NCBI GenBank assembly: GCA_944389815.1
Contig: CALXNS010000084.1
Span: forward strand, 1-35,838
Direction of reading: 5' to 3'
Length of the DNA: 35,838 bases
Source: an uncultured Victivallis sp.
GTDB lineage: Bacteria; Verrucomicrobiota; Lentisphaeria; Victivallales; Victivallaceae
Shown: positions 8,193 to 16,782 of the stretch, piece by piece
Position numbering within the stretch: position 1 is the first letter of the stretch
How the letters are laid out: each line of letters starts with the position of its first letter
The notes under the pieces: generated by a model
What the model was told of the DNA's origin: nothing
The model's database searches: none
What the model saw: the letters and a program-made list of their open reading frames with translations, nothing else
Program-made: the position numbers and the translations under genes

Positions 8193-9008
8193 ATGAACAC
8201 AATTCTGACCGCATTCACCACGCCGCGTCGCCGGGAATTCAACAATTTTACTTTGATTGAATTACTTATTGTTATTGCGATCATCGCCATTCTCGCCTCG
8301 ATGCTGCTGCCGGCGTTGAACCGGGCACGTGCCAATGCGCATCAAATCGCCTGTACCAGCAACTTGAAAAGTTACATCCTTGCCGGAATCACCTACGCAG
8401 ACAGTTACTCCGGCTGGGTCGTTCCCTATACCAAGGCAACCACCTCCGCCCGGGAAATTCCCTGGATGCGAAACAGTGCCTATCGAAATATTCTCGGCGG
8501 CGGTCAGGAAGATGAAATTATCGCAGCCGGAACCCTTGCAAAAGACACCATCAGTGCCTCGCTGATCTGTCCGGCGGCAACCTATGCGCTCAACAACGAA
8601 TTGTACGACGGAAAACCTAAAATCACCTACAGTTACGGCGTAAGTTCCGAACAGCAGGGAAATGTCATTACCACGGCCGGAGATTTCAGTGCATATCTGC
8701 GCAGCAGTATCTACAATTGCCTGGTGTTCAAACTTGGAAAAATTTATCTTCCATCCCGACGCATGGCGTTCGTCGATTCATATTATTGGCAGGTAAGTTA
8801 TTATCATACGTTTATTGCTAATCGCTGGATCTACAACGAGCAAACCATACCGGAATTCGGCGAAGGCAATTACACGATGGCCGCCGGACGTCATTCCGGC
8901 AACGCCAACCTCTCGTTCTGGGATGGCCATGTCGAACAGATGAGTTCAACGGAACTGCGCCTCTCGTCACCGATGTTGTGGACCGACTTCAATGGCGAGG
9001 TAAGATAA
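8193..9008 (+). CDS. H-X9-DG pseudopilin (prepilin-type N-terminal cleavage/methylation domain)
   Basis: 271 residues. ATG at 8193 is chosen because AAGGA at 8181-8185 lies seven bases upstream; the in-frame ATG at 8187 would be only one base from it. The N-terminus is NN/FTLIELLIVIAIIAILAS, the prepilin peptidase recognition site followed by the pilin helix; the residue before the cleavage point is Asn instead of the usual Gly. The conserved CxSNLK follows the helix, and the C-terminal part has H234-X9-D244-G245. Such proteins are abundant in Planctomycetes and Lentisphaerae; their function is poorly known, but export by a type II/IV pilus-like machine and an outer-surface or periplasmic location are expected. 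It sits between a sugar-sensing regulator and a glycoside hydrolase (one-base spacing to the latter), so a role in handling the same glycan is inferred. Confidence 0.88.
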   Translation: MNTILTAFTTPRRREFNNFTLIELLIVIAIIAILASMLLPALNRARANAHQIACTSNLKSYILAGITYADSYSGWVVPYTKATTSAREIPWMRNSAYRNILGGGQEDEIIAAGTLAKDTISASLICPAATYALNNELYDGKPKITYSYGVSSEQQGNVITTAGDFSAYLRSSIYNCLVFKLGKIYLPSRRMAFVDSYYWQVSYYHTFIANRWIYNEQTIPEFGEGNYTMAAGRHSGNANLSFWDGHVEQMSSTELRLSSPMLWTDFNGEVR

Positions 9009-9009
9009 A

Positions 9010-12000
9010 ATGCGCAAGCGCAAACTTCTTTTCACTGCCGCCGAAATGCTGCTTCTGCTCGGAGCGTTTCCGCTTCCGGGCAATCACATCCCCGCGCTGC
9101 GCCCTCCGGTTCAACGCCAATGGATCCCGGCAGCGGAAGCAACGGTAACCGCCCCCGGAATCGGTACGTTCCGTCCGGCGGAAATCGTCCGCAGCATTCC
9201 TCTTGACGGCGAATGGTATTTTTCCGGACTCTCCGGTTCACCGCAACCGTTTCCTCCGGTAGGAGAGCCGCCGGATATGAACCTGGCGAGAAATTGGAAA
9301 ACAATTCCAGTGCCCAAGAGCTTCTATTATCATCCCGGTTCCAAATACGAAGAAGTCCTCACCAATGGCAACCTATACTTTCGCGGCTGGTACGCCAGAG
9401 AATTCGAACTGCCGGCGACTTTCGGCAGTGTCGTTCTGGAGTTCGATGCCATCGGTTATGCGGGAACGTTGTTCATCAACGGCAAACCCGCCGGAAAACA
9501 TCATGGCGATTTCGTTCCCTTTCGCGCGGACATCACCCCGTTCGTCCGTCCCGGAAAAAATGCGATCATGCTGTGCGTCGACAGCGATTTCGCCTATCAA
9601 CAAAAAGGACACCGCTTTACCCGTACCTACGGTTGTCGCTGGGATGTCGGGTCGATCCGGGGCGGTATCTGGGGACCGGTCAGGATGAAAATCGGACCGG
9701 CGCTCACCGTCGAACGAATGGTGCTCAATCCTCGTATCGACGGTTCGGTCGAATTCGAGGCGTTGTTCCACAACCGGGATGCTTCCGCCTGCTTAATTCC
9801 GGCGAAATTTGCGGTTCATTCCGCTGACGCGCTGCTGCCGTCTTGTGAAATTACGGATCTCGGCGCGTTGGAACTTCCTCCCGGTGAAACGCTCATTCGC
9901 GGAAAGGCGAAGGCCGAATCACCGCGTTTGTGGAGTCCGGATGATCCGAATTTGTATTTCGCCACGCTCTTCTGGGAAAACGATGGACGGGTTGCCGGCG
10001 CCGCCATGGAACGTTTCGGATTCCGTGAATTCAAGGTGAACGGACGACATTTCTCCTTGAACGGAAAACCGTTTTACCCCGCTGGAGAGAGTTTCCACTC
10101 CAATGCATTCGGCGGACGCGGCCCCGACGAAGACGTGAAGGCCAAAACCGATCAATTCGTCGCGGCGCATCGCTCCCGTTACGTCAACATGCTCCGCACC
10201 GCCCACATGCCGATCGCAAAAGAAGCGCTCGACAGCGCTGACGAACTGGGCATGTGCGTCTACGATGAATGGAGCTTCACGTTCATTCACAATCTCGACG
10301 AAGCAGCATTCGAAAAAAACAACCTCGAAGAATTTACCCGGTGGTTCTATCGCGACACCAATCATCCGTCGGTAGTCATGTGGTCGCTCGGCAATGAAAA
10401 TTCCCATAAGAGCGACCCTGCCGTAGCGCGCCAGCTCAACAAACAGACCACGTTAATGCGCCGGATCGACCCGCAGAAACGGCCGATCTGCACCTTTTCC
10501 GGAGTGGCAGACTTCAATAATTACGGCCGGGAGAAGCTCGACACCGATGTCATCGATCTCCATCATTATCAGGGAATTGTCGGACCATGGACCGAATGGG
10601 ACCGGGCCTTCGAACCCTTCTGGAAGGAGATCGTCAAAATCTACGGCGAAAACGGCGAATTGAAAAAACCGCTGATCCTCTGGGAATGCGTCGGCGGCGG
10701 CTGGGGGCCATATTACGTCAAGGATTTCAAATACGGCGACGTTGACCGTTTTCTCAAACAATTGAATGTTCCGTTCACTCCGACGGAACCGCACGGCGCC
10801 GGATATTCTGGCGTTGCCGGACTTGAACCAATTCTGGATGCGGCACGCGGCACCGGTTACATGCAAAACTACCTCGCCACGCGCCTGTGCGAACTTTTGC
10901 GTCAGGAGTCCCGGCTCTCCGGTTTCGCCCCCTGGATCGTATTTCCGGGGATCGCCGATTCGAGCCGCTGGTCACAGCCGGTCATGCCGGGGCTGCGGAA
11001 CGACGCCCGCGCCAAACTCATGTACCGTCAACTCCTCGCTCCGAGCGAAACCGAATTGGAAGCTTTTGTCGCCAACGGCGGAGAAAAAATCGCCGATTGC
11101 CGCGTGCGGGTCGAACTCGATAATGGTGGCGCTGAAAAACTTCACCTCGCCGACGTCGTTCTCGGCACCGTCGAACCGAATCAGATAAAAGCGGTCAACT
11201 TCCGGTTGCAGCTTCCGTCTCTGCCGGATAATCCTGACGCGGAGATCTGCGTTACCGCTTTCGATGGGAAGCGGGAGATCGGCCGCAACGGTTATCAAAT
11301 TACGCTGCACAATTTCGACGCCATCCGCAAACCGTTGCAGAACGCGGAACAAGTTCTGCTGATCGCCCCGTCGGAGACATTGCAGACCATTCTCCGGGAG
11401 CTCAAGGTCGAATTCAAACTTCTGGATACCGAAACAAATATCAATCAATTCACCTGTGCCATTCTTCCCTGGAATACCGTTCCCGGCAGTTACGACGGCG
11501 CCGCCCTCCGGCGCTGGGTCGAACGCGGCAACCGGCTGCTGATGTTCGCACAGCGTCCGGGAACGCCGGACGGATTCCCTGAATATCAATTCACGCTCAA
11601 CCGAACCTGCATTGCTGAATTCGTGGTCGTCGATCACCCGCTTTTCCGGAATCTGTCGCAGAAGGATTTCGATTTATGGGCGGAAAATCCATATGGATTC
11701 GTCACGGAAACCACTCCGTCGCCGGCTGATCCCACCATGCTCGGCGCAACTGGATTATTCCTCGGAAAACGCAACACCGGCATGATCGCCGCCGAAGCCG
11801 TCGTCGGCCAGGGGCATCTTCTGATCGACAGTTGCGCCGATGAGAATTTATGGGGACGAAACGGCGGGGCGAGCCGTTACCTGCGCAATTTGATCGAATA
11901 CACCGTATCCCCCGGAGAAAAATATCCGGCGCGCAACGTTCAACCCCGCCGGAACGTATGGTCAATTCCTGAAGGACGTCATTTCTTCATCGATTTAAAA

Positions 12001-13098
12001 CAACACGCCAATCGCGGTTTTTCCGATGAGGTCGAAGACGATGGGCTGGGCGGCTGGCTCGATCAGGGAACCAACGACTTCCGCGACATGCCGACCGGAG
12101 TGCAGCTTGCCGCCGGAATTCCATTCGACATCATCGATCCGGCCCGGAACGACGGAAACTCCTGCATCGCCGTTCGCGGTGGTCGCCGTCCCCATTTCCC
12201 GCTTCAGGCAACCGGCATTCCAATTGGAGCGAAACTCAGAAGGATTTATTTTCTCCACACCGCCGGCTGGGCGAACCGCGGCGGAGTCGGCTGGTACCGG
12301 ATCCATTACGACGACGGCAGCCACATCGATTACCCCATCATCGCCTCGGTCAACATCGGTGACTGGTGGGCTCCGGCAACCCTGCCGGAAGCACGTCCCG
12401 GAATCTGCGTGGAACGCCAGTCTGGCAGTCAGATTTGCTGCTTTGTCGCGCGATGGGAAAATCCCCATCCCGAAAAAACGATCGTCTCGATGGATTTTCT
12501 CAGTCTCGAAGCCCGGCGCGGTGAACAATACGATTTCGCCGACGCCACCGAAGCGGTTCCGGTTCTGGTGGCGGCAACCGGGGAAGAATTCATCGGAGAA
12601 CGCGTAACCGTTTTCTCCTCACAGTCACCGCACCGGGCATTCAGCGGAAACTCCACCGCACCGGAATCAGGCGCAAAGGGAACGATTTCGCTCAGCAACG
12701 ACAATACGCTTCAAGTACGGCTGCCGGCGACGGATTCAGCGGCAATTCCATGCGTATTCATTTCTGCTCAGGATCAGAAGAAGTACCGTTCCGGCACCGC
12801 CTGCGAATCCCTCATTCTCCAGTTCCGCAGCAGCGGAAGCGGCCGGGTGGATCTGGTACTCCCCGCCGCCGACTGGCGAAAAACGCTTACGCATACGATC
12901 GACCTGGAACGTTCCGGCGGTAAATGGGTTACGTTAAAACTCAACCTGGAGAACGATTTTCTCAAAGAGAACTGCTCCTCGGCATTGCCTCTGTCGGAAC
13001 TGCGTCCGGAAGTCACGTTCTTCAACGGACGCAACCGACTCGGCGGTTTCCCGCGCACGGAAGCGGAATTCGAAATCAGCGAACTCTTTTTCGAATAA
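9010..13098 (+). CDS. Large multidomain glycoside hydrolase, GH2 family
   Basis: Predicted exported beta-glycosidase of 1362 residues, substrate uncertain (beta-galactoside, beta-glucuronide or beta-mannoside). It starts one base after the pseudopilin stop, with GAGGT at 8997-9001 as ribosome-binding site. The N-terminus MRKRKLLFTAAEMLLLLGAF is a signal-like hydrophobic stretch. Residues about 60-215 are the GH2 jelly-roll domain (IPLDGEWYF, YFRGWYAREFELP). An Ig-like domain follows to about 340 and then the TIM barrel (NGKPFYPAGESFHSNAFG, MLRTAHMP). The acid/base is E463 in WSLGNENSH; the nucleophile candidate is E559 in PLILWECVGG. After about 680 come an Ig-like domain, a segment resembling a class I amidotransferase-like fold (about 775-980), and two beta-sandwich, CBM-like regions (about 990-1170 and 1180-1362). 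The last ends EFEISELFFE. GH2 membership is secure; the tail domains are read by eye. Confidence 0.88.
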   Translation: MRKRKLLFTAAEMLLLLGAFPLPGNHIPALRPPVQRQWIPAAEATVTAPGIGTFRPAEIVRSIPLDGEWYFSGLSGSPQPFPPVGEPPDMNLARNWKTIPVPKSFYYHPGSKYEEVLTNGNLYFRGWYAREFELPATFGSVVLEFDAIGYAGTLFINGKPAGKHHGDFVPFRADITPFVRPGKNAIMLCVDSDFAYQQKGHRFTRTYGCRWDVGSIRGGIWGPVRMKIGPALTVERMVLNPRIDGSVEFEALFHNRDASACLIPAKFAVHSADALLPSCEITDLGALELPPGETLIRGKAKAESPRLWSPDDPNLYFATLFWENDGRVAGAAMERFGFREFKVNGRHFSLNGKPFYPAGESFHSNAFGGRGPDEDVKAKTDQFVAAHRSRYVNMLRTAHMPIAKEALDSADELGMCVYDEWSFTFIHNLDEAAFEKNNLEEFTRWFYRDTNHPSVVMWSLGNENSHKSDPAVARQLNKQTTLMRRIDPQKRPICTFSGVADFNNYGREKLDTDVIDLHHYQGIVGPWTEWDRAFEPFWKEIVKIYGENGELKKPLILWECVGGGWGPYYVKDFKYGDVDRFLKQLNVPFTPTEPHGAGYSGVAGLEPILDAARGTGYMQNYLATRLCELLRQESRLSGFAPWIVFPGIADSSRWSQPVMPGLRNDARAKLMYRQLLAPSETELEAFVANGGEKIADCRVRVELDNGGAEKLHLADVVLGTVEPNQIKAVNFRLQLPSLPDNPDAEICVTAFDGKREIGRNGYQITLHNFDAIRKPLQNAEQVLLIAPSETLQTILRELKVEFKLLDTETNINQFTCAILPWNTVPGSYDGAALRRWVERGNRLLMFAQRPGTPDGFPEYQFTLNRTCIAEFVVVDHPLFRNLSQKDFDLWAENPYGFVTETTPSPADPTMLGATGLFLGKRNTGMIAAEAVVGQGHLLIDSCADENLWGRNGGASRYLRNLIEYTVSPGEKYPARNVQPRRNVWSIPEGRHFFIDLKQHANRGFSDEVEDDGLGGWLDQGTNDFRDMPTGVQLAAGIPFDIIDPARNDGNSCIAVRGGRRPHFPLQATGIPIGAKLRRIYFLHTAGWANRGGVGWYRIHYDDGSHIDYPIIASVNIGDWWAPATLPEARPGICVERQSGSQICCFVARWENPHPEKTIVSMDFLSLEARRGEQYDFADATEAVPVLVAATGEEFIGERVTVFSSQSPHRAFSGNSTAPESGAKGTISLSNDNTLQVRLPATDSAAIPCVFISAQDQKKYRSGTACESLILQFRSSGSGRVDLVLPAADWRKTLTHTIDLERSGGKWVTLKLNLENDFLKENCSSALPLSELRPEVTFFNGRNRLGGFPRTEAEFEISELFFE

Positions 13099-13186
13099 AT
13101 CGCTCCCGGCCTCGGCCGCCTCCGGACTGGGTTGCCGAGGCGAAATCGACTTCGCGCCGGACGCAGTCTCTGCAACAGAAATTATT

Positions 13187-14353
13187 TCAGACGTAAGCGT
13201 TTTCAACTTTGATCGCCACGGTCACATTCGGATCGAATTCCCGCAGACGCCGCTGGATTTCCGCCGTCAGTTCCTGGTGGGAAACCGGACAATTGCGCGG
13301 CACAAGCAAATTGAAGAAGACGTGCCGATTGCGCAGCATCGTCATCCGGAAGTCGTAAACCTTGAATTCCGCATTCATCGCTTCCGCCGCCGCAACCGTC
13401 TTGAGACGCCAGAATTTATATTCCGGATCATCCTGATTGAAGGGATCGCAGTGCAACGTCAACTGAACCGGATAACGGCGCGACACCAACACCTCGGTCG
13501 CTTCCAGCGAGTCGTGTATCTTCACCGGATCGCAATCGGAATGCACTTCGGCGTGCGCGGAGGCGAAATAACGTCCCGGCCCGTAGTTATGCATGATGAG
13601 GTCATGGACGCCGCAGATATCGGTATTCTCCAGAATGGTCTGCTCCACACCGTTGACCAGTTCCTGATCCGGACATTCGCCGAGCAGCGGATTGACCGTA
13701 TCCCGCACGACCCGGATGCCGCCGACAATTACGAACAGCGCGACGATGAATCCGGCGTAACCATCAATCCGCCAGCCGGTGGTCCGCATGACAACCAGGG
13801 AAATAAGCACGACCAGCGAGGTGAGAATATCACTCAAGCTGTCGAACGCCGTCGCCAGCAGCACCGGTGAATCCAGGCGTTTTCCCAGCGAACGGTTGAA
13901 GAAAAACATCCACAGTTTCACCGGAATCGTCAACGCGAAAAACCACAGAATTCCGTTGCCGAGCTCCAGTTCGCGCGGCGAGAAAATCCGCACGCACGAC
14001 TCCTTTAAAAAATTCAACCCCACAGCCAGAATCACGATCGCCACCGCCAGTCCCGCGACGTATTCCAGCCGTCCGTGTCCGAACGGGTGTTCGTCGTCGG
14101 CCGGTTTCGCCGCCATTTTGAATCCGAGCAGCGTCACCACCGATGAACCGGCGTCGGAGAGGTTGTTCACCGCGTCGGCCATGATGGCGATACTGCCGGA
14201 CAGAATTCCGACACTCAATTTGACCGCACAGAGCAGCACGTTGCAACAGACTCCCGTCACACCGGCCAACGTACCGTAGGCGAGCCGTACCTTATGAGAG
14301 GCGGTATTCCGCCAGTCGCGGACAAAAAGCCGAACCAGTCCTTCCGTCAACAT
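13187..14353 (-). CDS. Cation diffusion facilitator (CDF) exporter, predicted Mn2+ type
   Basis: Inner-membrane metal/proton antiporter of 388 residues. ATG at 14353 is preferred (AAGGGA five bases upstream) over an in-frame start at 14386. The family signature SGSIAIMADAVNNLSDAGSS and the cytoplasmic loop DDEHPFGHGRLEY are clear. Six membrane segments are followed by a C-terminal cytoplasmic domain with several His residues (HNYGPGRY, HAEVHSDCD) that in this family binds metal and mediates dimerisation. The transport site reads N63xxxD67 in helix 2 and D171xxxD175 in helix 5. Zn transporters such as YiiP and CzcD have His at the helix 5 position, whereas the NDDD set is that of the Mn2+ exporter MntE. 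Mn2+ export is therefore predicted; Fe2+ or Co2+ remain possible. It is monocistronic, with a structured leader. Confidence 0.9.
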   Translation of the reverse strand: MLTEGLVRLFVRDWRNTASHKVRLAYGTLAGVTGVCCNVLLCAVKLSVGILSGSIAIMADAVNNLSDAGSSVVTLLGFKMAAKPADDEHPFGHGRLEYVAGLAVAIVILAVGLNFLKESCVRIFSPRELELGNGILWFFALTIPVKLWMFFFNRSLGKRLDSPVLLATAFDSLSDILTSLVVLISLVVMRTTGWRIDGYAGFIVALFVIVGGIRVVRDTVNPLLGECPDQELVNGVEQTILENTDICGVHDLIMHNYGPGRYFASAHAEVHSDCDPVKIHDSLEATEVLVSRRYPVQLTLHCDPFNQDDPEYKFWRLKTVAAAEAMNAEFKVYDFRMTMLRNRHVFFNLLVPRNCPVSHQELTAEIQRRLREFDPNVTVAIKVENAYV

Positions 14354-14372
14354 GATCGTCCCTTTTCTCCAG

Positions 14373-14413
14373 AAAAACGGCGGCATCCGAATCCAGCCTG
14401 CATCGGATCCGCC
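14373..14413 (-). promoter_or_regulatory. Terminator-like hairpin in the leader of the CDF gene (attenuator candidate)
   Basis: On the minus strand, 14413-14403 (GGCGGATCCGA) pairs with 14390-14379 through 11 bp with one bulged G and a 12-base loop. U5 follows at 14377-14373. It ends about 20 bases before the start codon and lies downstream of the promoter candidate at 14471-14499, so it would stop transcripts of this gene itself. That placement suggests attenuation, perhaps by metal. Confidence 0.55.
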
Positions 14414-14470
14414 ACCGCCGGTCGATTATCCTGAGTCCCCCTTTTCGGGAATATTCAACACGAATGTATT

Positions 14471-14499
14471 AAAATAACTCCACTTTCCACATTTGTCCA
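14471..14499 (-). promoter_or_regulatory. Candidate promoter of the CDF gene
   Basis: Read on the minus strand: TGGACA (14499-14494), a 17-base spacer, then TATTTT (14476-14471). It would give a leader of about 110 bases that contains the terminator-like hairpin. The -10 match is only moderate. Confidence 0.4.
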
Positions 14500-14913
14500 G
14501 AATTTTTCAATTGTTTTTCTTCCGAAACACTCCTTCCTCAACAAAATACGACTCCGGTGCGAAAATATCCGCAATCAACTCGAACCGATTCCGCCTCCGA
14601 TCATCGCATCTGCGCCATCGGCGCCGAAGTCTCCCTTTCCGCCGTCATCGAGTCCGGGCACCGGCGGCGGAAATCAGTTCTCTCTTCAAAGCGCGGCCAC
14701 GATTTGCAAATGCCGGTGTAGACACGCAGACACACCACTGTGACGTGACGGCATGTCAATTGGATTTTCTCTCGGTTAATTTATCACGGAAGAAAATGGT
14801 TTAACACCAATTTTTCCCGTTAAAAATTCAGATGGAACTATCAAAAAGTGAGAATCGGAGCTATTTTAATGAAACAACAGTCAATATACGCTTTTTGAAG
14901 GAGAAGCAATCAG

Positions 14914-16299
14914 GTGAATCTGGAGCTGAATGAAAATAAACTCCGCTCGCAGCTGCGTTCCGCCGACGACGCGGCGCGGCATGTTCTCGAACACATTTTC
15001 AGCGCCGGCCGACCGGCCGACCGGGCGCTCTCCGGCTGGCTGCGCGAAAACCGCCACTGCGGATCGCGCGACCGCCATTTTATCGGCGAAGCGGTTTACG
15101 CGCTGCTCCGTTACTGGGGATTGCTGCGGAAATTCCTGCCTTCAGAACGGCTCGCGGAAATCGAATCCGGCCGAATCCGGCTCGGTTCGCAGGAGTTGAA
15201 GGCGCTCTTCCTTGCGGCGTTTTATCTGGAAAAGCGTCAACCGGCGGCCGTTGAATTGATCGTGCGCGATCTCATGCTCGCCGGGCCGAAAAATCAATCG
15301 CGCAAAACAGCAGAGGATTCCATCTATGCGCGAGCGGCGGAACTTGCCGGATTCTTCGGGTTGAAGACGCTCACCTTCGCTCCGGAGGATCTCGTGCCGG
15401 AGTGGGTCTTGACGCATCTGGGAGAGGCGTTCCCTCGGGCGGCGTTTCTCGCGGATCTCGAACGACGGCCGCCGATGTGGCTGCGCATGCAGTGCCATGA
15501 TCCAGACCGTTTAATCGCCGAGCTGCGCTCAAACGGACTCGACGTGCACCGGCATGACCGGCTCCAATCCGCGCTCGCGGTAATCGCGCCTCATGTGAAT
15601 CTTTACACGCTCGACTCCTTCCGGAGCGGCGAATTTGAAGTGCAGGATCTCGCCAGCCAGTGCATCGGACTGACCGCCGCGCCCAAACCGGGAGAACGCT
15701 GGCTGGACTGCTGCGCCGGCGCCGGAGGGAAAACACTGCAGCTGGCCGAGCTGATGAGACGCACCGGAAAAATAACCGCCTGTGATGTGCGCTCCTACAA
15801 ACTCGATGATTTGCGGCTCCGCGCCCGCCGGGCGGGATTCCCGAACATCGACACCGCCGCATGGGACGGCAACGACTTCAAACTCAAGCCGGAACGGCGT
15901 TATGACGGCGTGCTCGTCGATGCGCCGTGCAGCTGTTCCGGCGTCTGGAGGCGCAATCCGGACGGACGCTGGACGTTGAAGGAGGAGGAGATCGCCGAAC
16001 ATGCAACGCTTCAACGGCAAATTCTCGAACGCGGCGCGAAGGCGGTGCGGCCGGGAGGCGTACTCATTTACGCCACCTGTTCGATCTTTCCGGAGGAGAA
16101 TGGCGAGGTGGTGCGTTCCTTTCTCGCCGCGAACCGGGATTTCGAACCGGAAGATTTCCCGCATCCGCTGAACGGAAATCCGACCGGCGGCCTCCTGCAG
16201 ATTTACAGCTTCGAAGGCGATTGCGATTCGATGTTCGTCGCCCGGATGCGCCGCGGAAACGACAGCAAAAGTCCGGAGGGAAAGGAGCGACACTCATGA
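14914..16299 (+). CDS. RsmB/NOP2-family RNA (cytosine-5) methyltransferase
   Basis: SAM-dependent enzyme that methylates C5 of a cytosine in rRNA (RsmB acts on 16S C967), 461 residues. GTG at 14914 is supported by GAAGGAG at 14897-14903. Residues about 1-150 are an NusB-like RNA-binding region. The Rossmann methyltransferase domain starts near LDCCAGAGGKT (SAM-binding motif I). The catalytic cysteines are C339 in DAPCSCSGVWRRNPDGRW (motif IV) and C389 in YATCSIFPEEN (motif VI); both are present. The exact target site cannot be read from sequence, so RsmF-like or other NOP2/Sun specificities remain possible. The trmL-like gene begins within its stop codon (ATGA overlap), implying translational coupling. 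Confidence 0.9.
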   Translation: MNLELNENKLRSQLRSADDAARHVLEHIFSAGRPADRALSGWLRENRHCGSRDRHFIGEAVYALLRYWGLLRKFLPSERLAEIESGRIRLGSQELKALFLAAFYLEKRQPAAVELIVRDLMLAGPKNQSRKTAEDSIYARAAELAGFFGLKTLTFAPEDLVPEWVLTHLGEAFPRAAFLADLERRPPMWLRMQCHDPDRLIAELRSNGLDVHRHDRLQSALAVIAPHVNLYTLDSFRSGEFEVQDLASQCIGLTAAPKPGERWLDCCAGAGGKTLQLAELMRRTGKITACDVRSYKLDDLRLRARRAGFPNIDTAAWDGNDFKLKPERRYDGVLVDAPCSCSGVWRRNPDGRWTLKEEEIAEHATLQRQILERGAKAVRPGGVLIYATCSIFPEENGEVVRSFLAANRDFEPEDFPHPLNGNPTGGLLQIYSFEGDCDSMFVARMRRGNDSKSPEGKERHS

Positions 16300-16763
16300 C
16301 AACGGTTCCCTTCAACATCGTTCTCTTCGCCCCGGAAATTCCGCAGAATACCGGCACGATCGGCCGACTCTGCGTCTCCACCGACACCCGGCTGCATCTC
16401 ATTAAACCGCTCGGCTTTTTGATCGACGACAAACATCTCCGCCGCGCCGGAATGGATTACTGGTGTCATCTGGATTTGTCTCTTTACGAAAACTGGGAGG
16501 AGTTTCTTGAACGCAATCCCGATGCGGAACTTTTCTTTCTCTCCACCCATGGAGAGCGCTGCTTCTGGGAGTGCGCCTTCCCGCCCGGCGCCTGGCTGGT
16601 GTTCGGCCGGGAATCGAGCGGGCTGCCGCCGGAATTTTACGAGCGTTACAGGAAAAAACTCTTCCAGATTCCGATGCCGGGAAAATTTCACCGCAGTCTG
16701 AATCTGGCCAACGCCGCAAGCATCGTACTCTACGAAGCGATGCGTCAGAATCGAATGAATTGA
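16296..16763 (+). CDS. trmL: tRNA (cytidine(34)-2'-O)-methyltransferase, SPOUT family
   Basis: Predicted to 2'-O-methylate the wobble nucleotide of tRNA-Leu isoacceptors; 155 residues, the family's normal length. ATG at 16296 overlaps the preceding stop by four bases and has AAAGGAG at 16281-16287 eight bases upstream. The typical TrmL order is visible: N-terminal FNIVLFAPEIPQNTGTIGRL, LHLIKPLGF, DYW, then the knotted SPOUT core LVFGRESSGLPPEF, IPMPGKFHRSLNLANAASIV and LYEA. All motifs of the SAM-binding trefoil knot are present. Its partner upstream is also an RNA methyltransferase, forming a small RNA-modification operon. Confidence 0.93.
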   Translation: MTTVPFNIVLFAPEIPQNTGTIGRLCVSTDTRLHLIKPLGFLIDDKHLRRAGMDYWCHLDLSLYENWEEFLERNPDAELFFLSTHGERCFWECAFPPGAWLVFGRESSGLPPEFYERYRKKLFQIPMPGKFHRSLNLANAASIVLYEAMRQNRMN

Positions 16764-16782
16764 CAGAAAGGATCGGACTACC

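Larger units (their letters stand above)
14354..14913. other. Divergent intergenic region between CDF and rsmB-like genes
   Basis: This 560-base gap holds the promoter candidate and hairpin of the leftward CDF gene at 14370-14500. The rest is AT-rich near the rsmB-like gene and otherwise featureless. A frame at 14493-14804 begins with TTG, has no ribosome-binding site and an Arg/Ser-rich low-information product, and is not taken as a gene. I could not find a convincing promoter for the rightward operon, although a TATTTT near 14861-14866 is a possible -10. Confidence 0.6.

Noticed and set aside
13110..13140. CCTCGGC / GCCGAGG hairpin between the GH2 and CDF genes
   Set aside because: No T-run follows in either direction and the loop is 17 bases, so I do not call it a terminator.
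14354..14470. yybP-ykoY (Mn2+) or czcD (NiCo) riboswitch in the CDF leader
   Set aside because: The position and gene would fit, but I could not recognise the conserved core of either class by eye. Only the terminator-like hairpin is reported.
14493..14804. 103-codon frame in the gap before the rsmB-like gene
   Set aside because: TTG start, no ribosome-binding site, low-information Arg/Ser-rich product, no match to any family I recognise.
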